Shown here: piece after piece, positions 41,682 through 51,691 of the stretch
Numbering within the stretch: position 1 is the stretch's first letter
How the letters are laid out: each line of letters starts with the position of its first letter
Assembly (NCBI GenBank): GCA_004431415.1
Contig: QPMI01000508.1
Location: 109,429 to 173,428 of the forward strand
Reading direction: 5' to 3'
Length of the DNA stretch: 64,000 nucleotides
Source of the DNA: Cyanophora paradoxa
Taxonomy: Eukaryota; Glaucocystophyceae; Cyanophorales; Cyanophoraceae
The notes under the pieces: model-generated
Databases searched by the model: none
The model's input: the letters and a program-made list of their open reading frames with translations, nothing else
Told to the model about the DNA's origin: nothing
Position numbers and translations under genes: made by a program

Positions 41682-42416
41682 ATGCCTTCCAAACGCAAAG
41701 TTGGTGTTCCTGCCGGTGCTATGTCATATTCTGCATCCTCTGGAACCGGTTCTATTAACATAGAGCCCCTGAAATTCAATGGTGTCAATGAAGTGAAAGC
41801 ATCACAGCAACAGGAAGATCCCCTCAATGCTGCTTATGAAGAATCTCCCGATGATAAAGCGCCCCAGGCATCCACCAGTGATCAATTGAATATTTCGCCC
41901 GAAGCCACAAAGATGAAGGCAGTTGGTGAAGGTGCTCGTCGAATTATTGGTGCTGCTGATGATAAAGGACTTGGTCTGCAAGATCTCTCACTTGCCCGCA
42001 AAGGTGAAGGTGTCTCCAAAGAATCCGACAAGGTTATTCAATCGATGGCTGGTGAGGTCACCTACAAGGTCGCACCTACACAGAATATCCACCGAATTCC
42101 CAAAGCCCAATGGGACGAAATGACTGCGAAACTTAAAGATCTGGAAGCGAAATCGAGTGCACTTGAACAGTATGTCTCTGAGAAGAAAGAGAGAGCGAAA
42201 TTAAAGGAGATGCTGCGAAAGGAGGTGTATAGAATGGGAATCACTGGTCTCCCAGATAAGCAGTTCATTGGTAAGAAAGAAACTCAAATCGATGAGCAGG
42301 CAGTTGATGAGATGAAGACCAAAACCCAGAAGGGCACCATTGAACCTGGTGCTACCAAAGCAGAGGTTGACAAAGGTGTTGCCCCAACAGTATATAAACG
42401 ACGAGTATGGCTATAA
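41682..42416 (+). CDS. Hypothetical virion-block protein, 244 aa
   Basis: It starts MPSKRKVGVPAGAMSYSASS, 28 bp after the ATPase stop, behind cttctaataaatatac. It has a low-complexity N-terminal half, a helical/coiled region at about residues 145-190 (LKDLEAKSSALEQYVSEKKE) and a basic end (YKRRVWL). No family is recognised. The place in the morphogenesis block suggests a virion or scaffold role; this is inference from position only. Confidence 0.65.
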   Translation: MPSKRKVGVPAGAMSYSASSGTGSINIEPLKFNGVNEVKASQQQEDPLNAAYEESPDDKAPQASTSDQLNISPEATKMKAVGEGARRIIGAADDKGLGLQDLSLARKGEGVSKESDKVIQSMAGEVTYKVAPTQNIHRIPKAQWDEMTAKLKDLEAKSSALEQYVSEKKERAKLKEMLRKEVYRMGITGLPDKQFIGKKETQIDEQAVDEMKTKTQKGTIEPGATKAEVDKGVAPTVYKRRVWL

Positions 42417-42443
42417 TTATCTCGCATTAAAAGAGAAAGCATC

Positions 42444-42677
42444 ATGGATTTTCTGCGCAAAATCATTGAGATGTTTAATCTCCACATTGTGAGCAATTGT
42501 CACAGTGGTTGCTGTGACACCAAAGTCGAAATCGAGTTCTCTGACACTGAAAGTCATGGATCTGGCGGTAGGCGATTATCCACAGACTCGGTGGATTTCG
42601 AGGAGCATATTAAAACAGAGACAGTGAGGCGACGCTCTGTATCTTTCACAGATCCGAAATTAAATCTCGGTAATTAA
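42444..42677 (+). CDS. Hypothetical protein, 77 aa
   Basis: It starts MDFLRKIIEMFNLHIVSN, has a Cys-His cluster (NCHSGCCD) and a Ser/Arg-rich acidic-basic middle (ESHGSGGRRLSTDSVDFEE). An AT-rich leader (cgcattaaaagagaaagcatc) precedes it. Function unknown; it follows the preceding gene by 27 bp in the same direction. Confidence 0.5.
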   Translation: MDFLRKIIEMFNLHIVSNCHSGCCDTKVEIEFSDTESHGSGGRRLSTDSVDFEEHIKTETVRRRSVSFTDPKLNLGN

Positions 42678-42683
42678 TATCGA

Positions 42684-42797
42684 ATGCTCAGTCTCTCTGA
42701 GATCTATGCTATCCTTGAAAGGAAATCCGCTGAATATGCAACAGAAGCCGCAATAAAAAAGCGTAGACAGGAACTGGTCTCGATCTGCAAAAAATGA
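42684..42797 (+). CDS. Small open frame, 37 aa
   Basis: MLSLSEIYAILERKSAEYAT followed by a basic helix (KKRRQELVSICKK) ends at a TGA inside the next early-type motif. It could be a tiny helical protein or chance. It is listed because spacing to its neighbours is gene-like (6 bp after the previous stop). Confidence 0.3.
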   Translation: MLSLSEIYAILERKSAEYATEAAIKKRRQELVSICKK

Positions 42798-42807
42798 CAA
42801 GGGATTT
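42788..42807 (+). promoter_or_regulatory. Candidate early-type promoter motif
   Basis: caaaaaatgacaagggattt lies 71 bases before the ATG at 42879, with the same core and spacing of its two halves as the copies at 37120, 43233 and 45960. Confidence 0.5.
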
Positions 42808-42878
42808 AAGGGTAAGGTGTGTTTGATTGGTGAACCCGGACAAATTATTTTCTCGTCCCAATATAAGGAACATATCAA

Positions 42879-43106
42879 ATGGAAACTGAATCTGTGGTCG
42901 AATTCGAACTTGCAATGAGCGAAATGGATCCCAATGAGAGGAAAAGGTTGTATGACCGCTTGTATTTCCAGAAACGTTATCAAGATGAGGAATTTCGTGA
43001 ATTATATCGTAAAAAGGCACTGGAACGATATTATCGCAGGAAAGCTGCTGAGATGGATCCCAATAATCCAGTAAAACGCCCAGTAGGTCGTCCCAGGAAA
43101 TACTGA
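42879..43106 (+). CDS. Small basic protein with C-terminal AT-hook-like motif, 75 aa
   Basis: The protein reads METESVVEFELAMSEMDPNE, then a strongly basic helix (RKKALERYYRRKAAEM), and ends RPVGRPRKY. The R-P-x-G-R-P-R-K end matches the AT-hook core (GRP flanked by basic residues), which binds the minor groove of AT-rich DNA. That suits this AT-rich genome in a GC-rich host. The function as a DNA-binding or regulatory protein is inference. Confidence 0.6.
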   Translation: METESVVEFELAMSEMDPNERKRLYDRLYFQKRYQDEEFRELYRKKALERYYRRKAAEMDPNNPVKRPVGRPRKY

Positions 43107-43232
43107 ACCGCCCCAAAGTCCCAGATATCCGCTGAATCCTTTTTGTTACCATGATCAATCGACTTTTCGATGGATCATTACCATATATCGAGCGCCAATC
43201 GGAAAACCCAAAGGTATTTAAAGGTTAGCCGC

Positions 43233-43252
43233 CAAAAAATGACAAGCGACCG
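43233..43252 (+). promoter_or_regulatory. Candidate early-type promoter motif
   Basis: caaaaaatgacaagcgaccg lies 47 bases before the primase-helicase ATG at 43300. Confidence 0.5.
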
Positions 43253-43299
43253 GAGAAATTAATTTCTCCATTAAGTATAAGAAGCCCCCGATTTTCGAA

Positions 43300-45663
43300 A
43301 TGAACGCTGCCGCCAAGAAATCCCTGAAACGCCTTGTTGATTGGCTTCGTGAAGACGATGTCCTGTCTGAGAATCTCGTAATTCCTGTTGATCCTGATAC
43401 CAAAAGACCGCTTTTCGCTCATAAAGACGGATCCTGGACTTGGGATAAATTCGATGAAGCCCTGAAATCCGGTAAATATACTGCTTGGGGCATTCTTGCT
43501 CGTAATATCATGGTTATTGACTTCGACCAAGAGGAGGATTTCGCCAAATTCGAGGAGCAATTCCCTGATGATTTCGGTGGTGTTAATCCACTTGCTAAAA
43601 CCAAAAAAGGATATCATGCTTATTTCGCTCGACCTGCTGAATTCGACACCATTAAGATCTGGGATAAAGCAGGTGCATTCAAAGGAAACCCCAAGATCGA
43701 CTGCAAAACGATTGCATCCACTGGGACTGCTGGGGTAATTAATGTTTGTCCAAGTCCCAACAAAACATGGATCAGAGAGCCATGGGCATCTGAGTGTGAG
43801 TTAAATGAACCTACTGCTGAGTTGCAAAAGTGGATTGTTGACAACTACGAATTCCCCAAAGGTGCACATTCTTATTTTGAGAGGTGCGCTGAGGAGAATT
43901 TGCAGAAACATATTCTTTCTAAACTGGAAGAATTCGGTTTCATCTTGCCCACAATCATCAATGAGACCAAGATGGGATACAATTTCACTGCTGAGAACAA
44001 AGGTCTGATCTGTCCCTGCTGCAAGGGAAGCCATGACTCGAACAATTGGTATATTGTTCAAGGGAAGGAGAAGGACAAATATATTGTTTCGAGTTACAGT
44101 GCAAACTGCAAAAAGCGAAGCATCACAGTTCGTGTGAAGGAAGAGACAGATGTGAAGATCGAAAATCTGATTGATCGGTCTGCTGGATCTGATGGTGCCC
44201 ATTATGATGTTGCACAGGTTGCCTATCTTGTTCTGCAAGACAAATACAAGTATTCCAACAAGACCTGGTTCAAGTTCAATGATGTATGTGGGATTTGGGA
44301 GATGGATGAAACTGGGAAGCGAATCTTTCTCTGTTTGAGCTGCAAGGTCTGTCCAGTTTATCTTCAACGTTCTGTTCAACTCGCACAGAGAGCACTTCGT
44401 GATGAAGAGAACCGCAATTCCTTGGAGGAAAGGTCAAAGATTCTGCTGGGAATTGCTAAGAGCCTCAAACAGACTACATACAGAACTGCACTTATGTCTG
44501 ATCTTTCAGTTCTGTTCAGTGACAAGACCTTTTTCGAGAGACTTGATACTGTTCCCAACATCATTGGATTTACAAATGGTGTGTTTGACCTGAACTCCAT
44601 GACTTTTCGACAGGGACTCCCAGATGATATGGTGAGTAAGACTGTTGGCTACGATTACACCACAGAAATTGACCAAGAGAAAGTTGCGAAGATTAAATCC
44701 ATCTATGCAGATATTATCGAATCTGATGAAAACCGCGAATTTATGATGGGATTAATTGCCTATGCCCTGAGTGGTTTGACAGAAAATCAGAGATACACTT
44801 GCTGGACTGGAATTGGAGCAAATGGGAAATCACTGCTCCAAGAGTTGGTGAAAGACACATTTGGTGAGTATTATGGGTCACTGGACATGACATATTGGAC
44901 TAAACCCAAGAAGAGTTCGTCAGAGGCTTCCCCAGAACTCGCTTGCATTCTTGGTAAACGAATTGTTTTCAGTAATGAAGCAGAAGATGGTGATATGCTT
45001 CAACTGAACAAAATCAAACAGGTTACTGGTGGGAATGAGATGAAGGTTCGAGCTCTTTTCAAAGATCTTGTTACATTCATTCCCATGTTCCAGTTGTTCT
45101 TGTCCACAAATGACAACTTGGGAATCAGTAAACCAGATGCAGCAATTCAAAGGCGAATTATCTACTACCGATTCGAAAATGTCTTCAAGGTCGATCCTCA
45201 GCCTGGTGAGAAGAAAGCAGACACCACTCTCATGCGCCTAATGAAGAATGATGACGATTATAAAATGGCGCATATGTCCATTCTCCTGGAAATGTGGAGA
45301 ACCCATTCTCTCAATGAATTCGTCACCAAACCACCCCAGTCCATTGTTGATCAAGGTGTTGAATATTTCAATGAGAATGACAAGATTGGAGAATGGATTC
45401 GTGAGAGTTATGAACTCACCAAGAGTCAAGGGGATTTCGCCACAAGTGAGTCCATTATCAGTCACTTTAAGATGGATCACATGGGCAAATCTGATGAGAA
45501 AATCACAGAATGCACTATCTTGAAGAGACTTCGCGAAGTCTTTAATGTGAAGGCTGAGAGAAAGCGAGTCAATGGTGTTCTTGCTCGTGGCTACTTTGGG
45601 ATCAAAAAGAAGCATAGTCGCAAGTTGGTGGATGACAGTGATGTTGAAGGTGGGGATGAGTAA
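43300..45663 (+). CDS. D5-like primase-superfamily 3 helicase, 787 aa
   Basis: The N-terminal about 230 residues form a primase-polymerase-like domain (NIMVIDFDQEEDFAKFEEQF with an acidic D-F-D pair, KKGYHAYFARP with a His, CKTIASTGTAGVINV). A Cys pair (CPCCKGSH) follows near residue 245. The SF3 helicase has Walker A GIGANGKS (GANGKS at 506-511), Walker B-like KRIVFSNEAEDGDM and motif C FQLFLSTNDNLGIS, followed by an Arg-finger region (AAIQRRIIYYRF). This is the architecture of viral replicative D5-type helicases. The frame is intact across 2.4 kb, unlike the polymerase gene downstream. Its promoter motif is at 43233. Confidence 0.92.
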   Translation: MNAAAKKSLKRLVDWLREDDVLSENLVIPVDPDTKRPLFAHKDGSWTWDKFDEALKSGKYTAWGILARNIMVIDFDQEEDFAKFEEQFPDDFGGVNPLAKTKKGYHAYFARPAEFDTIKIWDKAGAFKGNPKIDCKTIASTGTAGVINVCPSPNKTWIREPWASECELNEPTAELQKWIVDNYEFPKGAHSYFERCAEENLQKHILSKLEEFGFILPTIINETKMGYNFTAENKGLICPCCKGSHDSNNWYIVQGKEKDKYIVSSYSANCKKRSITVRVKEETDVKIENLIDRSAGSDGAHYDVAQVAYLVLQDKYKYSNKTWFKFNDVCGIWEMDETGKRIFLCLSCKVCPVYLQRSVQLAQRALRDEENRNSLEERSKILLGIAKSLKQTTYRTALMSDLSVLFSDKTFFERLDTVPNIIGFTNGVFDLNSMTFRQGLPDDMVSKTVGYDYTTEIDQEKVAKIKSIYADIIESDENREFMMGLIAYALSGLTENQRYTCWTGIGANGKSLLQELVKDTFGEYYGSLDMTYWTKPKKSSSEASPELACILGKRIVFSNEAEDGDMLQLNKIKQVTGGNEMKVRALFKDLVTFIPMFQLFLSTNDNLGISKPDAAIQRRIIYYRFENVFKVDPQPGEKKADTTLMRLMKNDDDYKMAHMSILLEMWRTHSLNEFVTKPPQSIVDQGVEYFNENDKIGEWIRESYELTKSQGDFATSESIISHFKMDHMGKSDEKITECTILKRLREVFNVKAERKRVNGVLARGYFGIKKKHSRKLVDDSDVEGGDE

Positions 45664-45753
45664 ACAAAACAGAATCGATTCTAATACTGATTGAATTTCT
45701 TATTTTTTAAAAACCTTACTGTAAATGGTTTGTGTGACAGCTGTGACACCTTT

Positions 45754-45874
45754 TTAATTGAGTGTGACGCCTGTGACGCCTGTGACGCCTATTTTCAAAC
45801 TTTTTAAAATTTCAAAAATCTACAAACCTCTGAAAACAGGTGTCACAGGCGTCACAGGCGTCACACCCAATTAA
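45754..45874. repeat. Internal GTGACGCCT hairpin
   Basis: Arms of three gtgacgcct nonamers and their complements, bounded by ttaattg and caattaa, enclose a spacer with ttcaaactttttaaaatttc. The design and much of the sequence equal the TIR hairpins, but this copy is alone in the middle of the element. It lies in the 354-bp gap between the helicase stop and the next gene. Confidence 0.85.
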
Positions 45875-45959
45875 CCACAGACTCCCCCCTGTGGGTCGAT
45901 GACTGTTTCGATTCTTAATCGGACAATATAAAAACGTATCGAAAATCGTTGTGTTGTGA

Positions 45960-45979
45960 CAAAAATTGACTGGCGATTT
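45960..45979 (+). promoter_or_regulatory. Candidate early-type promoter motif
   Basis: caaaaattgactggcgattt lies 38 bases before the ATG at 46018, the first gene of the polymerase unit. Confidence 0.5.
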
Positions 45980-46017
45980 AAGGGATCGTTGCGTATTTCA
46001 CTTGACTAAGACAGAAA

Positions 46018-46209
46018 ATGGATTATTTTGATGAAATTCGGCAGCAGCTTGTCGAAAAGAATGATATTGCAGAGGTGGCGGATTATATTGCAAAGATCAG
46101 AGCAGGTTATGGTAGAACCTATCAAAAGAAGCGTGTTTATGCAAGCAGACTCGACACAGTGAATGTATATGTCCCCAAAGGCACGAATGTGCGAATTATC
46201 AGAACCTGA
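46018..46209 (+). CDS. Hypothetical protein, 63 aa
   Basis: The protein starts MDYFDEIRQQLVEKNDIAEV and ends with a short basic beta-like tail (NVYVPKGTNVRIIRT). No known domain. It is the first open frame after the candidate early motif and the internal hairpin, 56 bp before the polymerase. Confidence 0.55.
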   Translation: MDYFDEIRQQLVEKNDIAEVADYIAKIRAGYGRTYQKKRVYASRLDTVNVYVPKGTNVRIIRT

Positions 46210-46265
46210 AAAATGCGAAATGCGTTTAAAACGCCCAAAAATAATATGTTCCCTTAAAGTAAAAG

Positions 46266-49200
46266 ATGCCCCGCCAATCAAATAGAATCATCAAAGAAAA
46301 GAAAAACGAAATACTCGGTCTTTTAGGAACCCTTTTAGTTACTGGTGATATTACAGAATTCGAATATGATCGCCAGGCAGCAATCCTGGATAGGAGACCA
46401 AGATTATCTCAACTCACAGAAATTACTAATCGCCTCTATGATCGTTTTGAGAAGATGGAGGAATTCAGGGATGAAGGTTTAAGGTTGGGAACAATTGAAC
46501 CCGAGATTGAAGATGGGGAAGCAATGAACAAAGCATACTCTTGGTTAACCTATCGAGCAAGAGGGAGGTTATCCAAGATGGGATTGAATTCTTGGAGAGA
46601 ATTGCACCCACTCTACCTCAGAGACTCAGACAGAAACTCCAAGACCTGAGAGCAATTAAGACTCGGTTGACCTTCATTTGTAAGTTCACCAAAGTGAGTG
46701 ATCCAAGGGTGTGGATCACCAAGTTCATTTATAGTGATTACTTTGTCATCACAAGATCTCGAAATATTGATGTTGAACTGCGAAATGCACTTCAAGCAAT
46801 GCAGGAACAGATGATGCAGGTGGACAGTTACAGACTGGATCGCATCGAGATGCTGAGAGTGGTTATAATGTCTTATGCTCCTGTGGGTGGTTGCTTCTTC
46901 TCAACACCTGAGTGGATTGGATTAAAGAGAGCAACTGTGAATGTCAAGAATATTGATGGTCAAGACTGCTTCAAGTATGCAATCTTGGCTTACCTGCACC
47001 GAAAGGACATCAATAAACACAAGAGCAATGAACCCAGCCAGTATAGAAGATGGTTAAACGAACTCAATTTCGAAGGCATCCAGTTTCCAGTTGCCTGTGA
47101 TGCAGAAATCATTGATCGATTTGAGGAGCAGAACCCTGAACTGAGTATCAACATTTATGGTGCAGATAATCAAGCACAGTGTTTCTATCCTCTCCATCAA
47201 TCCTGCAACCCGAGGAGAAAGACCAAGATTAACCTTTTATTAATCGAAAACGAAGAGGATGATAGAGGACATTATATCACCATTATGTCTCTGAGTCGAC
47301 TCCTGAAAACCACCTTTGATAAAGCCCATGATGGTCGCATTTATTATTGTGAGACCTGCCTGTCTCGTTTCAGAACTCAGGAGAAGCTGGACATTCACTT
47401 AGAAGCCAATCGCTGCATTGATTGGAGGAGAGCAAAGGTAAATGCCCGAAATCTGGAAGTCACATTGCATTTGGGCTTCAACACCTTCGCAAAACTGTGT
47501 GGCTTCCCACTATCTGCTATGTAAAAATGGATAGTCACTCGGTTCCAATTGATGAGAACCGCAGTAAAAGAGCGGTCAAATCGGTTTCTTTAACAGTTGT
47601 GATGGGGATGAGGTGATCTCTCATTATTTCGAGGATCAGATCCACTTGGTGCTCTGTTTACCACTCTCACAGAGATCAGACCCCAAGTAATCCGCACTCT
47701 ATTCACCAATATTCCAATGCACCCACTCACAGAAGAGCAGAAAGCACAATACAAGATCACTAAACACTGTTATATCTGTGCTGAACGATTTACCCATGAG
47801 AATTTCCCAGTAAGAGACCATTGTCATCAATCAGGAGCTTTTATTGGAAAAGCATGCCGAAACTGCAACCTCCACAGGAGAATCTCAAAGCAAACGAAAG
47901 TAGCAATTGTGGTGGATCACATGGATGAATGTGGACACGAAATATTCCGCAAAATTGCACAGCAAGATGATAAACTTCGTGTTGAGATTCTGAGCAAGAA
48001 TTTCGATCAATACCTCTCTCTGCAATGGGGCATGTGGAAATTCATAGATGCTTCGCACTTCATGGACTTCCAGGCAGTGGATTCTGGTGATCTTATGAGT
48101 AAATTCCAGACTTTCCGAGAATTGGCGTTTTCCCAATATGGATTGGATCCTGCCCACTATGTTTCGGCTCCTGGATTATCCTGGGATGCAATGCTCATTT
48201 ATACCAGAGCAAAGATCGAGCAGATCAGTGATGTAGGGCAATACGAATTCATTGAGAGAGCAATTCGAGGTGGGTTTGCTACAATGCCTACTCGATATGC
48301 AAAGGTGGAAAACCCAGATGACCATATAGTTCTCTTGGATGCAAATAATCTGTATGGTTTTGCTCTCAGTCAAGAACTGCCCATTGGAGATTTTCGATGG
48401 GAAGATGTCTCAGAGGCACTTAAAGAGACCCAAGGACGAAGTGCCTTTATTGAAGTTGACCTGGAATACCCACAAACTCTCACAGATCATTACGATTTTC
48501 CACTTGTAGTTAATAAAGAACATGTCACCACCGAAATGCTGGGTGGGTATCAAAGAAAGTTACTGGATATCACAGGTGAGAAGATAAGCAAAGACCCCAA
48601 ACTCACTGCAACATTCTCACCAAAAATAACTATGTGATTTCCCAACCTCTCTTGATCTATCTTGTGAGCAAAGGTATTATAATCACGAAGGTTCACAGGG
48701 TTCTCTCATTTGCAACCTCTGCATTCATGAAGAGTTATATTGATCTAAATACGAAACTGAGGCGCCAATCTATGTCCAGATTCGAGAGTGACTTCTTTAA
48801 ATTAATGAACAATGCAATCTATGGTAAATGCCTCGAATCATGCAGGGGTCGCTCTGTGGTAAAGATTGCAAACAGTGAGAAACTTTGCAAGAAATATGCT
48901 GCAAGTCCACTCATCAAGGCAACCAATGTATTAAACGAAAATGCTGTTGCCTTTGAGATGTATTCCAAGCATGTTCACTTAGATAAACCTGTTGCAATTG
49001 GTGCTTTTGTGCTGGATTTCGCGAAACTCCACAATAGCAGGTTCTTTTATGATGTGGTGAGGAGAACTTGGGAAACAGCAGAGCTACTATTCCATGATAC
49101 AGATTCTTTCTGTCTCCTGCTGCATACCAATGATCTAAATAATGAGATGAAGCGAATTGCTGGACACCTGGATTGCAGTAATTATGATCCCACCCACCCT

Positions 49201-49542
49201 CTCTTTGATAGGAGCAATCGTTTGATTCCAGGTAAATATAAAAACGAGTTTCCAAATGCAAAGATTGTGGAGTATGTAGGTCTGAGATCGAAACTCTATG
49301 CTTTCAGAACTGAGACCTTTGATAAAATAAAGATGTCTGGGACTTCCTCCAAAGAGGTTCACTTTGATGATTTCAAGAGATGCCTGTTTGAAGGCATCAC
49401 CAAAACAGTAGCAGTAGTAAACAAGCGAAGGCAAGACCACAACCTATATGATTTGGAGAGCAGAAGGGTGGCTCTAAACCAACTCGATAGCAAAAGGAAG
49501 ATATTAGACGATGGAATTCACAGCATTCCATTTGGGCTCTAA
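46266..49542 (+). pseudogene. Family B DNA polymerase, protein-primed type, five apparent frameshifts
   Basis: Reading three frames in turn gives one polymerase of about 1,090 residues. The N-terminal part carries the region common to Polinton-type polymerases (YFVITRSRNIDVELRNAL, LSINIYGADNQAQCFYPLHQ, a Cys2-His finger YYCETCLSRFRTQEKLDIHL). An exonuclease-like segment follows, then an HNH-like cysteine region (CYICAERF, RDHCHQSGAFIGKACRNCNL). Polymerase motif A is VLLDANNLYGFALS, motif B is FFKLMNNAIYGK and motif C is LFHDTDSF. Breaks fall near 46560-46575, 47440, 47575, 47640 and 48620; each is fixed by one missing base, for example in gagggagg, ggtaaatgc and ccaaaaataac. All shifts go the same way. 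Either the gene is decaying or the assembly has deletion errors. Confidence 0.85.
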
Positions 49543-49725
49543 TCTACTTCATCAATCTTTCTTTTTCTTTGGTTTCGCTCTCCAAGAAGTAATAAACCGC
49601 GAATTAAATGCAGCAGCCATATACATCTTAATCCTGGATCATTGGGCTCAATTGCAAAGTAGTTTGGAATTGTGTTCTCCTTCCACACAGACTCTTGCAT
49701 TTATTATATGAGAGATAAGGTAAAG

Positions 49726-51126
49726 ATGCCTTCTACACAAATAGGATTGAGACAACCACCCAGAATTGTAAGAAAAGAGGCAATTGAAGATCGAGGGAAT
49801 ATCCTGCCCATCACAGTTCCAGTGGAGGAGAAGAGCAGTCGAATATTGAAAAGATCAGAGATGGTCAAGCAATTAATCCCAGAGACCCTCCCAGCTGAGA
49901 CAGCACCAAAAGAGTCGAAGATTGCTAAGAAGTTCTATGATCCCAGGACAGGCTACAAGGGATTTACTGCAATGAGACAGGAACTACCAGAGGAGAACTA
50001 CAAGAAGATGAGAGAGTGGTATGATAAGCAGGAGGTCGTCCAGATTAATGCACCCACCCTATCTCGAAAGAGAGATCCCATGATTCCAATAAGGCAACCC
50101 CTTGATACCTATGTGATTGATCTGCTCTTCTTTCCTGCATACAAAAAGCAGAATGATGGTTATGATACATTTATGAGTGCAATGGAGTCAACCCTGAGAA
50201 CAGGGTTCATAATTCCAATGAGAGACAAGAGTGCTCTTACTACACTTGCAGCATTCAAGCAACTTGAACAGAGAGTCCCCAGACCAATTGTTCGCATTCA
50301 GAGTGACAGTGGAAGCGAATTTACCAATGTGTTGTTCACAGATTATTTGGGAACAAAATTCATTGAGCATCAACTAAGTGATGTTGCAGATCACAGAACC
50401 CAAGGTCGAATTGAAGCCTTTAACAGACAGATCAAGAGATTGATCACAAACTACTGCATTGCAAATAATACTGCACGATTTTTTGATGTGTTGGGTGATA
50501 TTGAGTATAATTATAATAATACCATTCACTCTGCAACCAAGAGAAAACCAGCAGAGACCACAGAAGCCCACTACAAAGAGATTGTGAATATGGAGGATCA
50601 GAGATTCAAGAAATCGATTGAGTATCTTGATGCCCTGAAACCTGGAATGTTTGTGAGAGTGAAAGTTGAAAAGAATCCATTTGCAAAGCAAGGGGTTAAT
50701 TGGTCTCGAATTGTTTATAGTGTGGAGGGCAGAGAGGGCTTCAAGTTCAGAATCAGAAGTCCCAGTGGTGAGATAGTTGATGGTAGATTCGCTTTTCATG
50801 AACTGCTGCCCATTAAAGGTGTTGAGTATCATGAAACTCCCACAGTGGATGCTCTTGAACAGGCAAAGGAGGAAGCCAGGGTTGATTCAGCAATCAGAAA
50901 GGAGGGCATAGAAAAAGCAAGTGAAATACCAAAAGAACCCCTCACAGAAGCAAGAGCACAAAAGAAGGGTAGAGTAGAGAAAGAATTAAAGAAGTTGACC
51001 ATAGCAGGAACCCAGAAATTATCAGAAGTCAACAGTCAGAGGTGGTATAATGACTTTTCAACCACCAAAGAAACATATACTGCACCCCAAACTCGATTCA
51101 ATCTACGAAGAGGGCAGAGGAAATAG
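49726..51126 (+). CDS. Retroviral-type (rve) integrase
   Basis: The start is placed at the ATG at 49726 (MPSTQIGLRQPPRIVRKEAI); an in-frame ATG-less extension reaches 49672. The catalytic core is clear: Asp132 in YVIDLLFFP, Asp194 in IVRIQSDSGSEF and Glu230 in TQGRIEAFNRQIKR, so the last two are 35 residues apart as in DD(35)E enzymes. A C-terminal SH3-like module follows (LKPGMFVRVKVEKNPFAKQG, WSRIVYSVEGREGFKFRI). Such integrases insert Polintons and mavirus-type elements and make short target duplications. An N-terminal zinc-binding HHCC domain is not evident. The tail is charged and probably disordered. Confidence 0.92.
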   Translation: MPSTQIGLRQPPRIVRKEAIEDRGNILPITVPVEEKSSRILKRSEMVKQLIPETLPAETAPKESKIAKKFYDPRTGYKGFTAMRQELPEENYKKMREWYDKQEVVQINAPTLSRKRDPMIPIRQPLDTYVIDLLFFPAYKKQNDGYDTFMSAMESTLRTGFIIPMRDKSALTTLAAFKQLEQRVPRPIVRIQSDSGSEFTNVLFTDYLGTKFIEHQLSDVADHRTQGRIEAFNRQIKRLITNYCIANNTARFFDVLGDIEYNYNNTIHSATKRKPAETTEAHYKEIVNMEDQRFKKSIEYLDALKPGMFVRVKVEKNPFAKQGVNWSRIVYSVEGREGFKFRIRSPSGEIVDGRFAFHELLPIKGVEYHETPTVDALEQAKEEARVDSAIRKEGIEKASEIPKEPLTEARAQKKGRVEKELKKLTIAGTQKLSEVNSQRWYNDFSTTKETYTAPQTRFNLRRGQRK

Positions 51127-51127
51127 A

Positions 51128-51370
51128 TTAACAACGCTTTCGGAATCTCTTAGACCTCTGGCGAATTTTCCTCATTTGTCTATCTTTTTCAATAATTTCC
51201 AAGAAGAAAGTTTCAAGGTTTGAGACCAGTTGGTAATTATAAACAAAGAACAGTCTCACATGCTCTGGCTGTGACATGAAGAAATTGTAATAGAAAGCAG
51301 TCTTGAAATCATGGATCCAGTCTGACTGGGCAGCATGGATGATAGCAGGGTCTTGGTAGATGGGATCCAT
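51128..51370 (-). CDS. Hypothetical protein, 80 aa
   Basis: The ATG at 51370 (MDPIYQDPAIIHAAQSDWIH) is preferred over the longer frame to 51433. The protein has aromatic-rich helices (FKTAFYYNFFMSQPEHVRLF) and a very basic end (KIRQRSKRFRKRC). It is convergent with the integrase, one base apart. No family is recognised. Confidence 0.5.
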   Translation of the reverse strand: MDPIYQDPAIIHAAQSDWIHDFKTAFYYNFFMSQPEHVRLFFVYNYQLVSNLETFFLEIIEKDRQMRKIRQRSKRFRKRC

Positions 51371-51531
51371 AGCAGAAGTTGGGAGAATCCAGAAACTCCT
51401 TGTCAATTTTTTATTTTGTAAGTGCCCGATCACGACGAATCCTGATTGGCGCTATCGTGGCGATTCCGAATCTGTTTTCAGATTTAAAAACGGAGCACCT
51501 GGTAATAAAATACATATGTATGACCGATATT

Positions 51532-51663
51532 GAAGTTTCGGTGAAGTTTCGGTGAAGTTTCGGTGAAGTTTCGGTGAAGTTTCGGTGAAGTTTCGGAAAA
51601 GTTTCGGTGAAGTTTCGGTGAAGTTTCGGTGAAGTTTCGGTGGAGTTTCGGTGAAGTTTCGGT
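51532..51663. repeat. 11-bp tandem repeat, 12 copies
   Basis: The unit gaagtttcggt is repeated twelve times in register (132 bp). Two units vary (aaaagtttcggt and ggagtttcggt). It is neither a multiple of three nor preceded by a start, so it is unlikely to be coding. It lies in the 1-kb gap between the integrase block and the phospholipase. Confidence 0.95.
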
Positions 51664-51691
51664 CAATCGGATAATTCTATGAATCGCAAAA

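Noticed and set aside
47717-48637. Three separate polymerase genes instead of one
   Set aside because: Conserved polymerase motifs run on across each break and no start signals precede the later pieces.
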